From assembly GCF_014647635.1 (NCBI RefSeq), contig NZ_BMPO01000007.1:245650-309649 (forward strand): 64,000 bases of DNA, read 5' to 3'. How positions within the stretch are numbered: position 1 is the stretch's first letter; each line of letters starts with the position of its first letter. The position numbers and the translations under genes were made by a program. The DNA is from Pseudomonas matsuisoli (GTDB taxonomy: Bacteria; Pseudomonadota; Gammaproteobacteria; Pseudomonadales; Pseudomonadaceae). Under the pieces are notes generated by a model. It was not told the origin of the DNA. It was given only the letters and a program-made list of their open reading frames with translations, and did not search any database. Shown here one piece after another: positions 9,187 through 21,784 of the stretch.

Positions 9187-9803
9187 AGCGGCAATACCGC
9201 ACGCCGGCGAAACCATCCGGTCAGGGACATACGCTCGCGCGTCGCTGGCAGCACTTCATGCAGCATGCCCGCCGACAAAAACACCATGAGCGTCCCCCCT
9301 ATGGGCGGCACGTCGTGCCAGCCGGCATCGAGATGCAAGCGCAGCTCACCGCCATCCGCAGTCTGCCAATCCTGGTTCAGATAGAACACCGTGGATACCG
9401 TCCGGCGATCATCATCGTGAAACCGATCCAGATGCCGCGCATAGAACGCACCCGGTGGGTACATTGCGAAATGCCCTTCGAAGTCCTCCAGACCTAGAAA
9501 AAGTGTCTGATTGAGCACCAGCCGCAACTCTTCCAGCGTGGCCAGATAGCGGTCGCACGCTACGCTCTGTCCAGGCTCTATCCATTGAATGCGGTCACCC
9601 CGCACGCCTTCACGCACCTGCTGCCCAGTGCCGCGGCCGATGGCAGCCGGCGCCAGCTCGCCTAGAGAGGCGCGCTGGCGGCACTCGGTCGCAAGCTCGA
9701 GCGTCGGGATGTACGGCAGAAACAGCGGTTGCTGGGACCAGCCGTGCTCGGCAAGGTCATCCGCAATCCGTTGCAGCGGAGAGACTTCAGAGACAAGCGA
9801 CAT
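9183..9803 (-). CDS. 2-oxoglutarate/Fe(II)-dependent oxygenase (prolyl 4-hydroxylase type)
   Basis: A 206-residue protein with a double-stranded beta-helix core. The iron ligands fit H124-x-D126 (YARHLDRFHDDD) and H182 (GMLHEV), with an arginine about nine residues further on to hold 2-oxoglutarate, then the SLTGWFRR ending typical of bacterial SM-20/prolyl-hydroxylase-like proteins. The substrate is unknown; related Pseudomonas proteins modify a translation factor, but I cannot claim that here. Its stop overlaps the GTG start of the DUF523 gene, so the two are probably co-translated. Confidence 0.85.
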   Translation of the reverse strand: MSLVSEVSPLQRIADDLAEHGWSQQPLFLPYIPTLELATECRQRASLGELAPAAIGRGTGQQVREGVRGDRIQWIEPGQSVACDRYLATLEELRLVLNQTLFLGLEDFEGHFAMYPPGAFYARHLDRFHDDDRRTVSTVFYLNQDWQTADGGELRLHLDAGWHDVPPIGGTLMVFLSAGMLHEVLPATRERMSLTGWFRRRAVLPL

Positions 9804-10005
9804 ATGCGAGAGCCCGTACGTTCGAAGGCAGCCAGTATGGCTGCCGGTAGACCGTCAAAGACCCGCAGCATACCCAATGCGGCGGTAGAGTGAACCGGGT
9901 AATTTCCGACGGTTAAAGCCTCGACAGTCCAACCCTTGCCATCGACAATAGCGCCTTTGCCGGCACCGCCCTCCGTGCCGCCCCCGCCCCCAAACGGAGT
10001 AACCG

Positions 10006-10758
10006 ATGCGCCTGTTGTTGGTCCTGCTCTTGCTGCTGCCCCTGCCCACCTTGGCCGATGATTACACGGCGCTTTACCAGGCGGCGGGCTGGCCGGTGCA
10101 ACGGGAACACTTCAGCGCAGCGCTCGTTGCCGCTCAAAAGCGCTATCAGAGCACTCTCCCCCCGGCCGTTTATCAATCGCTGGTGCAGAACAGCAATCGG
10201 CGCTTTGCACCGGAGGCCATGGACCAGCGGGCGCAAGCCGTGCTGCGCACGCAATTGGTAGACGCCCGGGCGCCGTTGGCATTCTTCCAGACCGACGTGG
10301 GTCGCAAGGTCATCAGCGCCGAGACGGTCGCCACCTCTCCCGCCGAACTGCAGAAATACGAAAACGGTCTGCCTCGTACGGAGGCCGAAGCCACGCGGCG
10401 ATTGCTCATAAGGCGTCTTGCCGGGGCCGTACCCGCCGGGCAGGCAGGCGCTGAAATCAGCCTCGCACTGGCCGGCGTCGCCGCTGACAGCTTGAGCTCG
10501 ATGCTGCCCGGCCTGTTCGGCGAAGCGAACCCTGCGCTGGGCCTGATCGATGGTCAGCGGCAACGCATCGTCGAGCAAATCAACGGCGACCTGGATAACA
10601 CCCTGCTGCACGTGTATCGCCAACTCTCGGACGCCGAGCTGGAAGAATTCGTCGAGTTCGTGCAGTCTGAATCCGGCGCGGCCTATTACAAGGCAGCGCT
10701 AGCGGCCCTGCGCGCCGCGCTCAACCCGTCGTCCCGTGCCTCGGGTACCGCGACCTGA
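10006..10758 (+). CDS. DUF2059 family exported protein
   Basis: A 250-residue protein with a signal peptide (MRLLLVLLLLLPLPTLADD; cleavage probably after LA at residues 16-17), so it should be periplasmic. The remainder is mainly helical. The C-terminal part (LLHVYRQLSDAELEEFVEFV...GAAYYKAALAAL) matches the pattern of DUF2059, whose function is unknown. It converges on the alpha/beta hydrolase gene, whose stop is only two bases away, and there is no visible terminator between them. Confidence 0.75.
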   Translation: MRLLLVLLLLLPLPTLADDYTALYQAAGWPVQREHFSAALVAAQKRYQSTLPPAVYQSLVQNSNRRFAPEAMDQRAQAVLRTQLVDARAPLAFFQTDVGRKVISAETVATSPAELQKYENGLPRTEAEATRRLLIRRLAGAVPAGQAGAEISLALAGVAADSLSSMLPGLFGEANPALGLIDGQRQRIVEQINGDLDNTLLHVYRQLSDAELEEFVEFVQSESGAAYYKAALAALRAALNPSSRASGTAT

Positions 10759-10760
10759 CG

Positions 10761-11687
10761 TTACAGCCCCAATTGCTGTTTCAGAAAGCCGAGATAATGT
10801 GTGCGATAACGCACCTGCTCATTAGCCAGGTGGTGGCGCGCGCCAGGCAGTAGCAGTACGTCCGGACGATCGAATTTCTGCCCCAGGATTTTCAGGTTAT
10901 AACGCCAGTCGACCGTAAGGTCAGCATCCCCCTGCACGATCAGCGGACGCTGCGCCGACGGCATTGCGGATTCGATCATGGGAATCCAGCGTGCCAAGGC
11001 GCCCACCCAATCGGTCGGCAATATCTGCGCCTGCAAGGGGTCTCGCCGATGGACGAAATCGATGAATGCCGAGTCTGTGGAATTCACGGTAAACCGTCGG
11101 GGCAGTTGTCGCAGGAACGGGCGGACCGCCTGATAGCTGAAGCGCGAACGCAGCCAGGCGCGCGGACGCACCAACGGGGCCAGCAATATCGCGCGGCCGA
11201 CTTCGCGACGCACTGGCGCATTCAATAGATGATCGATCAGGATCGCCGCACCTGTGCTTTGTCCGCACAGGTGCCACGGCGCCGGCAGCGAGAGACGAGC
11301 CCCCTCAACCTGCAGGCCAGATAACACCGCCTGATACTCGGAAAAGCTCGCGATGCTGGCAGGTGAACCACTAGACAGGCCATGCCCAGGCAGATCGCAT
11401 ACGATCACGGCTAGCCCGAGCTGCAGGCTCCATTCGATCAGATGCCGATAGAGCCCCATGTGGTCGTAGTAGCCATGCAGCAAAAGCAGGCTTCCCTTTG
11501 GTGAAGGGGGAATCCAGGCTTGAGCCGCGATCCGATAACCCGCCGCCTCGAAGCAGAAAAACGTACTGTCCGATTGCAAGCCGTCCAGACCGTAGTACCC
11601 GCGATAGGCCGCCAGCATTGGCCCCTCTGGAGTCTTGCCCGCGTGCAGCAGTTGGCGCAGGGGAACAGGGTCGAACGACGAAAGCAT
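10761..11687 (-). CDS. Alpha/beta hydrolase (monoacylglycerol-lipase type)
   Basis: A 308-residue serine hydrolase. LLLHGYYDHMGLY near residue 70 is the oxyanion-hole HG region, DLPGHGLSSG follows near 98, and CGQSTGAA places the nucleophile at S144. The acid is probably in VQGDADLTVDW and the histidine in GARHHLANE. This pattern fits lysophospholipase or monoacylglycerol lipase-like enzymes (Hydrolase_4). The lack of a signal peptide suggests a cytoplasmic enzyme. It stands alone on its strand; the true substrate is unknown. Confidence 0.85.
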   Translation of the reverse strand: MLSSFDPVPLRQLLHAGKTPEGPMLAAYRGYYGLDGLQSDSTFFCFEAAGYRIAAQAWIPPSPKGSLLLLHGYYDHMGLYRHLIEWSLQLGLAVIVCDLPGHGLSSGSPASIASFSEYQAVLSGLQVEGARLSLPAPWHLCGQSTGAAILIDHLLNAPVRREVGRAILLAPLVRPRAWLRSRFSYQAVRPFLRQLPRRFTVNSTDSAFIDFVHRRDPLQAQILPTDWVGALARWIPMIESAMPSAQRPLIVQGDADLTVDWRYNLKILGQKFDRPDVLLLPGARHHLANEQVRYRTHYLGFLKQQLGL

Positions 11688-11890
11688 GAATGGGCTCTGC
11701 GGGAAATGATTTGAACGGAGGCGGACTATCGATCAGCGTGTATGAGGGGCGCCATTGACCGTAAGCGGACGCGCTCACGCGAGTATTTACGCATGATACG
11801 AACCCCTTCGCTGCGGCGATAGCGCATACGGGCAGAACCAACACGCGTAGCCGAGACCCAAAGGTATATCCACTGCTCGAGGGGACCACC

Positions 11891-12169
11891 ATGAACCATG
11901 CACGTTGGTTGACTGCCATCCTGTTGAGCCTGACCCTGCTCTCCTCGGTGCACGCACAGGGCACTGGCCCTACGGTGCCCGATACGCCGCCGACACCCCT
12001 CGATAGCGAGCAGCGCACGCCCGATCGCGAGCACTCCAGCGAGGCAAACTCACCGCCGGTCGATCGCCACACCCAACAGCGTGATGACCCACGGCCACGT
12101 AGCGAACGCTTGCCGAAGGAAATCGTACCGTCCAACGAATCCGGCACGCCGCCAAACGCGAAGCCCTGA
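11891..12169 (+). CDS. Small secreted proline-rich hypothetical protein
   Basis: A 92-residue protein with a convincing signal peptide (MNHARWLTAILLSLTLLSSVHAQ, AxA-like cleavage at VHA). The mature part of about 70 residues is rich in P, T, S, D, E and R with almost no hydrophobic residues, so it is probably disordered in the periplasm. A GAGGGGACC ribosome site precedes the ATG. No family was recognised. It stands alone between the divergent hydrolase gene and a repeat region. Confidence 0.6.
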   Translation: MNHARWLTAILLSLTLLSSVHAQGTGPTVPDTPPTPLDSEQRTPDREHSSEANSPPVDRHTQQRDDPRPRSERLPKEIVPSNESGTPPNAKP

Positions 12170-12243
12170 GGCGATGATTGCCACACCGTCGCAGGGCGGG
12201 TGCCAACCCGCGACGCTTAGGAAGCCACGCGAGTTTCCACGCC

Positions 12244-12450
12244 CTAAGAACATGTTCATGATCTTCAGGCGATAGCTCGAATGTGATGGCTGCTAATTTG
12301 GCGAAAGACGCGATCTCTCAATCCTGTGGGAGCGGGCCATGCCCGCGATTTTTTCGCGGGCGTGGCCCGCTCCCACAATGGGTTGCCGTAGGTCTGATGC
12401 TGCCTATGTTGCCGCCCAGACGTCCGTGAAGATCGTGAGCAGTCTCTAAG
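12244..12450. repeat. REP palindrome inside a longer imperfect inverted repeat (MITE-like)
   Basis: The 26 bases at 12244-12269 (CTAAGAACATGTTCATGATC...) match the reverse complement of 12425-12450 at 19 of 26 positions by hand. They enclose 155 bases containing the perfect REP pair at 12325-12377. There is no coding capacity. The whole could be a small non-autonomous element or a nested insertion, and lies downstream of the polyamine transporter operon. Confidence 0.4.
12325..12377. repeat. REP inverted pair (TGTGGGAGCGGGCCATGCCC family)
   Basis: TGTGGGAGCGGGCCATGCCC with CGCGA is followed by a short T-rich loop and the inverted copy ending GGCCCGCTCCCACA. It is the most compact member of a family also present at 23301-23374 and 35755-35832. 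It could also act as a 3'-end stem for the permease operon that ends at 12472. Confidence 0.85.
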
Positions 12451-12471
12451 AAGGCTCGCTCCCACTCGACG

Positions 12472-13332
12472 TTAGGCTACCTGCGCTTGCGCCTTACCCG
12501 TCGTTTCTTCCATGGCTTGGCGCATCGCGTGTACGCGGCGCTTTTCCGCGCGGGCGGTGAAGAACCATGCGAAGAAGGTGAACAATGAAACCGCCAGCAG
12601 GATAAGGCTGGCCACGGCGTTGATCTCGGGTTTCACACCCAAGCGAACCGCCGAGAAGATCTCCATCGGCAAGGTCGTCGAACCAGGGCCGGAGACGAAG
12701 CTTGCGAGCACCAGATCGTCCAGCGACAACGCAAACGACATCATCGCCCCCGCCATCAAAGAAGGCGCAATCATCGGAATGGTGATCAGGACGAATACCT
12801 TCCACGGTCGTGCACCCAGATCCATGGCGGCTTCCTCGATGGAAAGATCCAACTCACGCAAGCGCGAGGACACCACCACCGCCACATAGGACGCACAGAA
12901 GCTCGTGTGCGCGATCCAGATGGTGGTCATACCGCGCTCGGCCGGCCAGCCGATCATCTGCGCCATGGCTACGAAGAGCAGCAACAACGACAGACCGGTG
13001 ATGACTTCCGGCATGACCAGCGGCGCCGTCACCAATCCACCGAACATCGTCCGCCCACGGAAACGGGGGATGCGGGTCAGCACGAACGCGGCCAGCGTGC
13101 CTAGAAACACCGAGCTGATGGCGGTGTAGAACGCGATCGTCAGCGAGCGAAAGACCGCGCTCATGAGCTGCGTGTTGTCCCACAGACCGGCATACCAGTG
13201 CGTGGACCAGCCACCCCAGACCGTCACCAGACGCGACGCGTTGAACGAATAGATGACCAGAATGACCATCGGCAGGTAGATGAAGATCAAGCCCAGGCAG
13301 AGCATGACCTCGGCAAAACCGATGCGCTTCAT
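12472..13332 (-). CDS. spuH: Polyamine ABC transporter permease (PotI/SpuH type)
   Basis: A 286-residue inner-membrane permease with about six membrane helices. It carries the EAA cytoplasmic loop ([23 protein letters not shown] near residue 165), which docks to the ATPase, and matches the PotI/SpuH type (polyamine import). Its start overlaps the stop of the preceding permease by 4 bases (ATGA), so the two are translationally coupled. It is the last gene of the transporter operon; a REP element lies about 95 bases downstream. Confidence 0.92.
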   Translation of the reverse strand: MKRIGFAEVMLCLGLIFIYLPMVILVIYSFNASRLVTVWGGWSTHWYAGLWDNTQLMSAVFRSLTIAFYTAISSVFLGTLAAFVLTRIPRFRGRTMFGGLVTAPLVMPEVITGLSLLLLFVAMAQMIGWPAERGMTTIWIAHTSFCASYVAVVVSSRLRELDLSIEEAAMDLGARPWKVFVLITIPMIAPSLMAGAMMSFALSLDDLVLASFVSGPGSTTLPMEIFSAVRLGVKPEINAVASLILLAVSLFTFFAWFFTARAEKRRVHAMRQAMEETTGKAQAQVA

Positions 13333-14240
13333 GCTTTGCCCTCCAACTCTTTCGCCTGGTTCTTGTTGAACAGGATGATCGGGACGATAAGGATCAGCAG
13401 CATGATCACCGCCAGCGCCGAGGCTATCGGCCAGTCACGGTTGCTGAAGAACTCCTGCCAGAGCACGCGGCCAATCATCAATGTCTCAGGGCCACCCAGC
13501 AGTTCGGGGATGACGAACTCACCAACGGCCGGAATGAACACGAGCATGCAGCCGGCGATGATACCGTTCTTCGACAGCGGCACTGTGATGCGCCAGAAAC
13601 TTGTGAAACGGCTCGCGCCCAGATCCGACGCCGCCTCTAGCAGGCTGTTGTCGTGCTTCACCAGATTGGCGAACAGCGGCAGGATCATGAACGGCAGATA
13701 CGAATAAACGATGCCGACGTACACCGCAAAATCAGTGTTCAGCATGCGCAATGGCGAGCTGATCACACCAATGCCCATCAGGAACTGGTTGATCAGGCCA
13801 CTGCTGCTCAATAGGCCCATCCAGGCATAAACGCGGATCAGGATCGCTGTCCACGTCGGCATCATGATCAACAGCAACAGCACCGTTTGCGCCTGTCGGC
13901 CCGAGCGCGCGATGGCGTAGGCCATCGGGTAACCGATGACGAGGCAGAGCAGCGTGCTGATGAAGGCGATCTTCAACGAGCCCAGATAGGCGTAGAGGTA
14001 CAGCTCGTCTTCCGTCAGGAACAGGTAATTACCAAGGTTCAGCACGACCGTGAGCTGGTCGTTCGCCCAGGTGAAAATGTCCGTGTACGGCGGAATGGCG
14101 ACAGCGGCTTCCGAAAAGCTGATCTTCAGAACGATGAAGAACGGCAGCAGGAAGAACAGGAACAGCCAGACGAAGGGAATGCCGATGACCAGCCGACGGC
14201 CATCGAGCATGCGCTTGATGAGGCCCGGTTGCGCACTCAT
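13329..14240 (-). CDS. spuG: Polyamine ABC transporter permease (PotH/SpuG type)
   Basis: A 303-residue permease and partner of the neighbouring PotI-type protein. Hydrophobic stretches such as LVIGIPFVWLFLFFLLPFFI start it, and the EAA loop reads LEAASDLGASRFTSFWRITVPL near residue 205. It overlaps both neighbours by 4 bases: its ATG lies within the stop of the ATPase gene and its own stop overlaps the next start. Together with the ATPase these form one inner-membrane complex taking putrescine or spermidine from the periplasmic binding proteins. Confidence 0.92.
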   Translation of the reverse strand: MSAQPGLIKRMLDGRRLVIGIPFVWLFLFFLLPFFIVLKISFSEAAVAIPPYTDIFTWANDQLTVVLNLGNYLFLTEDELYLYAYLGSLKIAFISTLLCLVIGYPMAYAIARSGRQAQTVLLLLIMMPTWTAILIRVYAWMGLLSSSGLINQFLMGIGVISSPLRMLNTDFAVYVGIVYSYLPFMILPLFANLVKHDNSLLEAASDLGASRFTSFWRITVPLSKNGIIAGCMLVFIPAVGEFVIPELLGGPETLMIGRVLWQEFFSNRDWPIASALAVIMLLILIVPIILFNKNQAKELEGKA

Positions 14241-15391
14241 GACTGGAGCACCACGCCACTGTCGTCGTACCAGCTGACGAACACCGTCTGATCCCAGGTT
14301 GGGCGTTTTACGTGGCGCTCGGCATTGGCCATGAACGCCTGTACCACGAAGCCGGACGCCAGCTTGATGTAATAGACCGAGTGACCGCCTAGGTAGGCGA
14401 TGTCATAAACAATGCCTTGCTCCCAGTTATAGGCCGGATGCTCGTGATCTTCCGGCTGGCTGAGGCTTACCTGCACTTTTTCCGGACGCAGTGCGTACGT
14501 GACGCGCTTGTCTTCAGCGCGGGTACTGATGCCATGCCCGATGTAAATGGGACGCTCCAGCTTCGGGCAGGTGATGATCGCGTGATCCGAATCGTCCTTG
14601 GTCAGCTCGCCATCGAACAGATTGGTATTACCGATGAATTCGCAGACCAGGCGGCTAGCGGGCGTTTCGTAGATATCCATCGGGCTGCCGACCTGAGCGA
14701 TCCAGCCAAGGTGCATGATGGCGATGCGCTGGGCCATCGTCATGGCCTCTTCCTGGTCGTGGGTGACCATGACGCAGGTCACACCGACCCGTTCGATGAT
14801 CTCAACCAGCTCGAGCTGCATCTGCGAGCGCAGTTTCTTGTCCAGTGCACCCATGGGTTCGTCGAGCAGCAGCAGCTTCGGCCGTTTGGCCAGCGACCGT
14901 GCCAGCGCCACCCGCTGACGCTGACCGCCGGAAAGCTGATGCGGCTTGCGCTTGGCATATTGCGCCATGTGCACGAGCTTGAGCATCTCGTTCACGCGCT
15001 CGTCGAGCTCGGCCTTCGCCATCTTGTCCTGCTTGAGACCGAACGCGATGTTCTGCTCCACCGTCATGTGCGGGAACAGCGCGTAGGACTGGAACATCAT
15101 GTTGATCGGCCGCTCGTAGGGCGGCATGTGGGTGATGTCCTGCCCGTCGAGGAAGATACGGCCTTCGGTGGGCCGCTCGAACCCGGCCAGCATGCGCAGC
15201 AGGGTGGACTTACCGGAACCCGAGCCGCCAAGCAGCGCGAAGATTTCGCCTTTGTTGATGCTCAGCGAGACATCGTCCACCGCCACCGTTTCATCGAACT
15301 TCTTGGTTACCCGGTCGATCCTGACCAATGTTTCCTTGGGTTGCTGGCTGCCTTCGACGGCCTTCTTGAAGGCGCTGGTAGCGACTGCCAT
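14237..15391 (-). CDS. spuF: Polyamine ABC transporter ATP-binding protein (PotG/SpuF type)
   Basis: A 384-residue ATPase. Walker A is GGSGSGKST near residue 55, the signature is LSGGQRQRVALARSLA, Walker B is LLLLDEPMGALD, and the switch histidine is in VMVTHDQEEAMTMA. The C-terminal third is the TOBE regulatory domain typical of polyamine and spermidine importers. It follows the second binding-protein gene after a 51-base gap containing a hairpin, which may reduce expression of the membrane part relative to the binding proteins. Confidence 0.94.
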   Translation of the reverse strand: MAVATSAFKKAVEGSQQPKETLVRIDRVTKKFDETVAVDDVSLSINKGEIFALLGGSGSGKSTLLRMLAGFERPTEGRIFLDGQDITHMPPYERPINMMFQSYALFPHMTVEQNIAFGLKQDKMAKAELDERVNEMLKLVHMAQYAKRKPHQLSGGQRQRVALARSLAKRPKLLLLDEPMGALDKKLRSQMQLELVEIIERVGVTCVMVTHDQEEAMTMAQRIAIMHLGWIAQVGSPMDIYETPASRLVCEFIGNTNLFDGELTKDDSDHAIITCPKLERPIYIGHGISTRAEDKRVTYALRPEKVQVSLSQPEDHEHPAYNWEQGIVYDIAYLGGHSVYYIKLASGFVVQAFMANAERHVKRPTWDQTVFVSWYDDSGVVLQS

Positions 15392-15412
15392 AGGCGGGGA
15401 CTCTCCTGAATA

Positions 15413-15431
15413 GGGCCTGCATGGCAGGCCC
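15413..15431 (-). terminator. Intra-operon hairpin between binding protein and ATPase genes
   Basis: GGGCCTGC-ATG-GCAGGCCC is a perfect 8-base stem with a 3-base loop, in the gap between the binding-protein and ATPase genes. On the minus strand no T-run follows, so it is more likely an mRNA-stabilising or partial-readthrough structure than a full terminator. Confidence 0.5.
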
Positions 15432-15442
15432 TTTTAAAGTGT

Positions 15443-16540
<1,098 letters not shown>

Positions 16541-16568
16541 TTAATCTCCTTCTTGTTGAACGTGAGCT

Positions 16569-16623
16569 TTCGACATGAGTGCACACCGCCCCTCATGTCG
16601 AAATCCCGGGCTCCTTGCCCGGG
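16569..16623 (-). terminator. Double hairpin between the two binding-protein genes
   Basis: TTCGACATGAG (16569-16579) pairs with CTCATGTCGAA (16592-16602), an 11-base perfect stem; CCCGGGC (16605-16611) pairs with GCCCGGG (16617-16623) right beside it. Neither has a T-run in the direction of transcription. Such stems often protect the upstream part of a transporter mRNA and so raise binding-protein levels. Confidence 0.5.
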
Positions 16624-16631
16624 GAGGTCGC

Positions 16632-19233
<2,602 letters not shown>

Positions 19234-19284
19234 GTCTGGCTTCCTGTTTCGTCAGGCGAAAATCGCCCCCTCGAGGGGCGCCTG

Positions 19285-19315
19285 AAAAGGCATGGGCGGC
19301 CATGCACCGCCCATG
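19285..19315 (-). terminator. Hairpin with short T-run between spuB and spuC
   Basis: On the minus strand CATGGGCGG-TGCATGG-CCGCCCATG is followed by CCTTTTC, in the 85-base gap between the spuB stop and the spuC start. The stem is strong but the T-run is short, so partial termination within the operon is more likely than a full stop. Confidence 0.5.
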
Positions 19316-19318
19316 GTT

Positions 19319-20677
19319 TTACACGGAGAACAGCAGGAACTCGCGCTCCCAGGAACTGATCACCCGGTTGTAGTTCTCGTGCTCCGCACGCTTCACCGCA
19401 ACGTATCCGCGAATGAATTTCTCGCCGAGGTACTTCTCGATCGCCTTGCAGTTTTCGAGACGCTCCAACGCGGCCTGAATCGTCAACGGCAAGCGCAGGT
19501 TGCGGCGCTCGTAACCGCGCCCTCTTACCTGCGCGCTTGGGCGAATGCCCTCGACCATGCCGATGTAGCCACAGAGCAGGCTGGCGGCGATGGCCAGGTA
19601 GGGATTCGCATCCGCACCCGCCAGGCGATTCTCGACGCGGCGATTTTGCGGCGCGGCATCCGGTACACGTAGCCCAACGGTGCGGTTTTCTTCACCCCAC
19701 TCCACGTTCACCGGCGCCGAGGTGTCGGGCAGGAACCGGCGGAATGAATTCACGTTGGGCGCGAACAGCGGCAGGACTTCCGGAATGAATTTCTGCAAGC
19801 CGCCGACATGGTGCAAGAACAGCTCGCTCATGGAGCCGTCTTCGTTGGAGAAGATGTTCTTGCCGGTGTCGATGTCGACGACGCTCTGGTGCAGGTGCAT
19901 CGCACTGCCCGGCTCGTCGGTGATCGGCTTTGCCATGAAGGTCGCCGCGACGTTGTGCTTGAGCGCGGCCTCGCGCATGGTGCGTTTGAACACGGTGATC
20001 TGATCCGCCAGATGCAGCGCGTCGCCATGCCGGAAGTTAATCTCCATCTGCGCCGGGCCTTCCTCATGAATGAGGGTATCGAGGTCCAGCTCCTGCATTT
20101 CGCACCAGTCGTACATGTCCTCGAACAGCGGATCGAACTCGTTCGCTGCGTCGATGGAAAACGACTGGCGCCCCGTTTCCGGGCGACCCGAGCGGCCCAG
20201 CGGCACCTGCAGCGGTAGATCCGGATCCTCACAGCGCTTGGTGAGATAGAACTCCATTTCCGGCGCGACGATAGGCCGCCAGCCGTGGTCGGCGTACATC
20301 TTCAAGACTTTCTTGAGGATGTTGCGCGGCGACAACTCGATGGGGTTGCCCATCTTGTCGAAGGTGTCGTGGATGACCATGGCGGTCGGCTCGATCGCCC
20401 AGGGCACAAGGAAAATTGCGCTCGCGTCTGGCCGGCAAAACATGTCGATATCGGCCGGGTCCAGCAGGTCGTAGTAGATGTCGTCCTCGACGTAATCCCC
20501 GGTGACGGTCTGCAAGAGCACGCTCTCAGGCAGACGCATGCCTTTTTCATCGAGGAATTTGTTGGTCGGGGAAATCTTGCCGCGGGCGATGCCGGTCAAG
20601 TCGCTGATCAGGCATTCCACTTCAGTGATCTTGTGTTCTTTCAGCCAACTCGTGAGCTGGTCCAGCGTGGTAGTCAT
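19319..20677 (-). CDS. spuB: Glutamylpolyamine synthetase SpuB
   Basis: A 452-residue glutamine-synthetase-fold enzyme that joins glutamate to a polyamine using ATP, the first step of the gamma-glutamylation route. Motifs are VAPEMEFYLTKR (metal site), APNVNSFRRFLPDT (ATP/substrate loop) and GADANPYLAIAASL. The ATG at 20677 is chosen over an open frame reaching 20878 because MTTTLDQLTSWLKEHKITEV matches the family start and AGAGGT precedes it. It lies 94 bases downstream of spuA, with spuC following. It is paralogous to spuI at 21803, so two such enzymes are encoded here. Confidence 0.93.
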   Translation of the reverse strand: MTTTLDQLTSWLKEHKITEVECLISDLTGIARGKISPTNKFLDEKGMRLPESVLLQTVTGDYVEDDIYYDLLDPADIDMFCRPDASAIFLVPWAIEPTAMVIHDTFDKMGNPIELSPRNILKKVLKMYADHGWRPIVAPEMEFYLTKRCEDPDLPLQVPLGRSGRPETGRQSFSIDAANEFDPLFEDMYDWCEMQELDLDTLIHEEGPAQMEINFRHGDALHLADQITVFKRTMREAALKHNVAATFMAKPITDEPGSAMHLHQSVVDIDTGKNIFSNEDGSMSELFLHHVGGLQKFIPEVLPLFAPNVNSFRRFLPDTSAPVNVEWGEENRTVGLRVPDAAPQNRRVENRLAGADANPYLAIAASLLCGYIGMVEGIRPSAQVRGRGYERRNLRLPLTIQAALERLENCKAIEKYLGEKFIRGYVAVKRAEHENYNRVISSWEREFLLFSV

Positions 20678-20771
20678 AAAGACCTCTAGTTTCTGGAGCT
20701 CGCGAGACATACCGGCCCGTGCCGGGCGGCAGATATACGAAGGACTCCGGGTACCGGCGCTCGGCGCCGGC

Positions 20772-21524
20772 TCAGCGCGACCTTGCCCGCTCTCTGCACG
20801 CCTCACCGAAGGCTTGGAAGATCGCAAGGTACTGCGGATTTGAACGTACTTCCCATTCAGGGTGCCACTGCACGCCAAGTGCGAAAGACGAAGCCCCTTC
20901 GATAGATACCGCCTCGATCAACCCATCGGGCGCGACGCCTTCGATCCGCAGCCCCTGGGCCAAGGTCTGAATGCCCTGGGAATGGATCGAGTTCACCTGG
21001 AACGTCGCAGGAAGTCCAAGGGACTCGAACACGCCACCAGGCTCCACATGCAGCGCATGGCGCGGCGCGTACTGCACAGCAAGCGGCTCGTCTTCCGGCT
21101 CGCGGTGATCCATGAAACACCCGACTTCATGAACCTTTTGATACAAAGAGCCCCCGAACGCCACATTCATTTCCTGAAAGCCGCGGCAAACGCCGAGTAC
21201 GGGTATGCCGGCAGCGACCGCCTGCTGCAATAGCGGCAATGTCGTGTCGTCTCGCTGGGGATCGTGCAACGTGCCGGGCGCGCTTTCTGGGCCTTGATAG
21301 AGGTAGGGCTGCACGTTGGAAGGCGAGCCGGTGAACAGCAGGCCGTCCAGGCTCTCGAGCAAAGCCGGAATGTCCAGCAGCTCACCTAAAGCGGGTATGA
21401 TCAGCGGCATTCCGCCGGCACCGAGGGAGACTGCCCGGACATATTTGTCGCCGGCAATGTGAAACGGGTGCGGACCGAGTTGCTTGCTGCAAGCGGTCAC
21501 GCCAACGATGGGCGGGCGAGACAT
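20772..21524 (-). CDS. spuA: Gamma-glutamyl-GABA hydrolase SpuA
   Basis: A 250-residue class-I glutamine-amidotransferase-fold hydrolase that releases GABA from gamma-glutamyl-GABA, the last step of the glutamylated putrescine route. The nucleophile is in VLGVCRGFQEMNV and the catalytic His-Glu pair in GVQWHPEWE. It is the first gene of the leftward spuABCDEFGH-type operon and divergent from spuI; the 278-base gap holds the promoters of both. Confidence 0.93.
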   Translation of the reverse strand: MSRPPIVGVTACSKQLGPHPFHIAGDKYVRAVSLGAGGMPLIIPALGELLDIPALLESLDGLLFTGSPSNVQPYLYQGPESAPGTLHDPQRDDTTLPLLQQAVAAGIPVLGVCRGFQEMNVAFGGSLYQKVHEVGCFMDHREPEDEPLAVQYAPRHALHVEPGGVFESLGLPATFQVNSIHSQGIQTLAQGLRIEGVAPDGLIEAVSIEGASSFALGVQWHPEWEVRSNPQYLAIFQAFGEACRERARSR

Positions 21525-21673
21525 GAGGCACCGATCTGTGCTGTTGTGGAACTGAATCGAGCTTAGCCTCGTTCATTTTTTTCTACAACACGCGCATGAA
21601 TCGGTCGTGAGCTCGACCGTCAGCGCCGCGTAATTGGCGGCCTGACTCCGGAGAATGCTCGGTATCCGTCGCT

Positions 21674-21703
21674 CCAAAAACGGCCATCGAGGGTCCTTTT
21701 TGG
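21674..21703. promoter_or_regulatory. Inverted repeat in the spuA-spuI divergent promoter region
   Basis: CCAAAAA (21674-21680) and TTTTTGG (21697-21703) flank 16 bases. It lies about 20 bases upstream of a TTGACA-like -35 hexamer (21721-21726) pointing at spuI. It could be a regulator site or, read leftward, part of the spuA leader; no regulator is assigned. Confidence 0.35.
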
Positions 21704-21784
21704 GGCAGTCGGACCTGCTATTGACAGCCATTGGGGTTTCGGATTGACTCCATAACCAGTGACTCGAATGATTGAAATTTTTAA

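Noticed and set aside
19319..20878. A longer form of SpuB starting at 20878.
   Set aside because: The extra 67 residues overlap spuA in another frame and do not resemble the glutamine synthetase N-terminus; the ATG at 20677 has a ribosome site.
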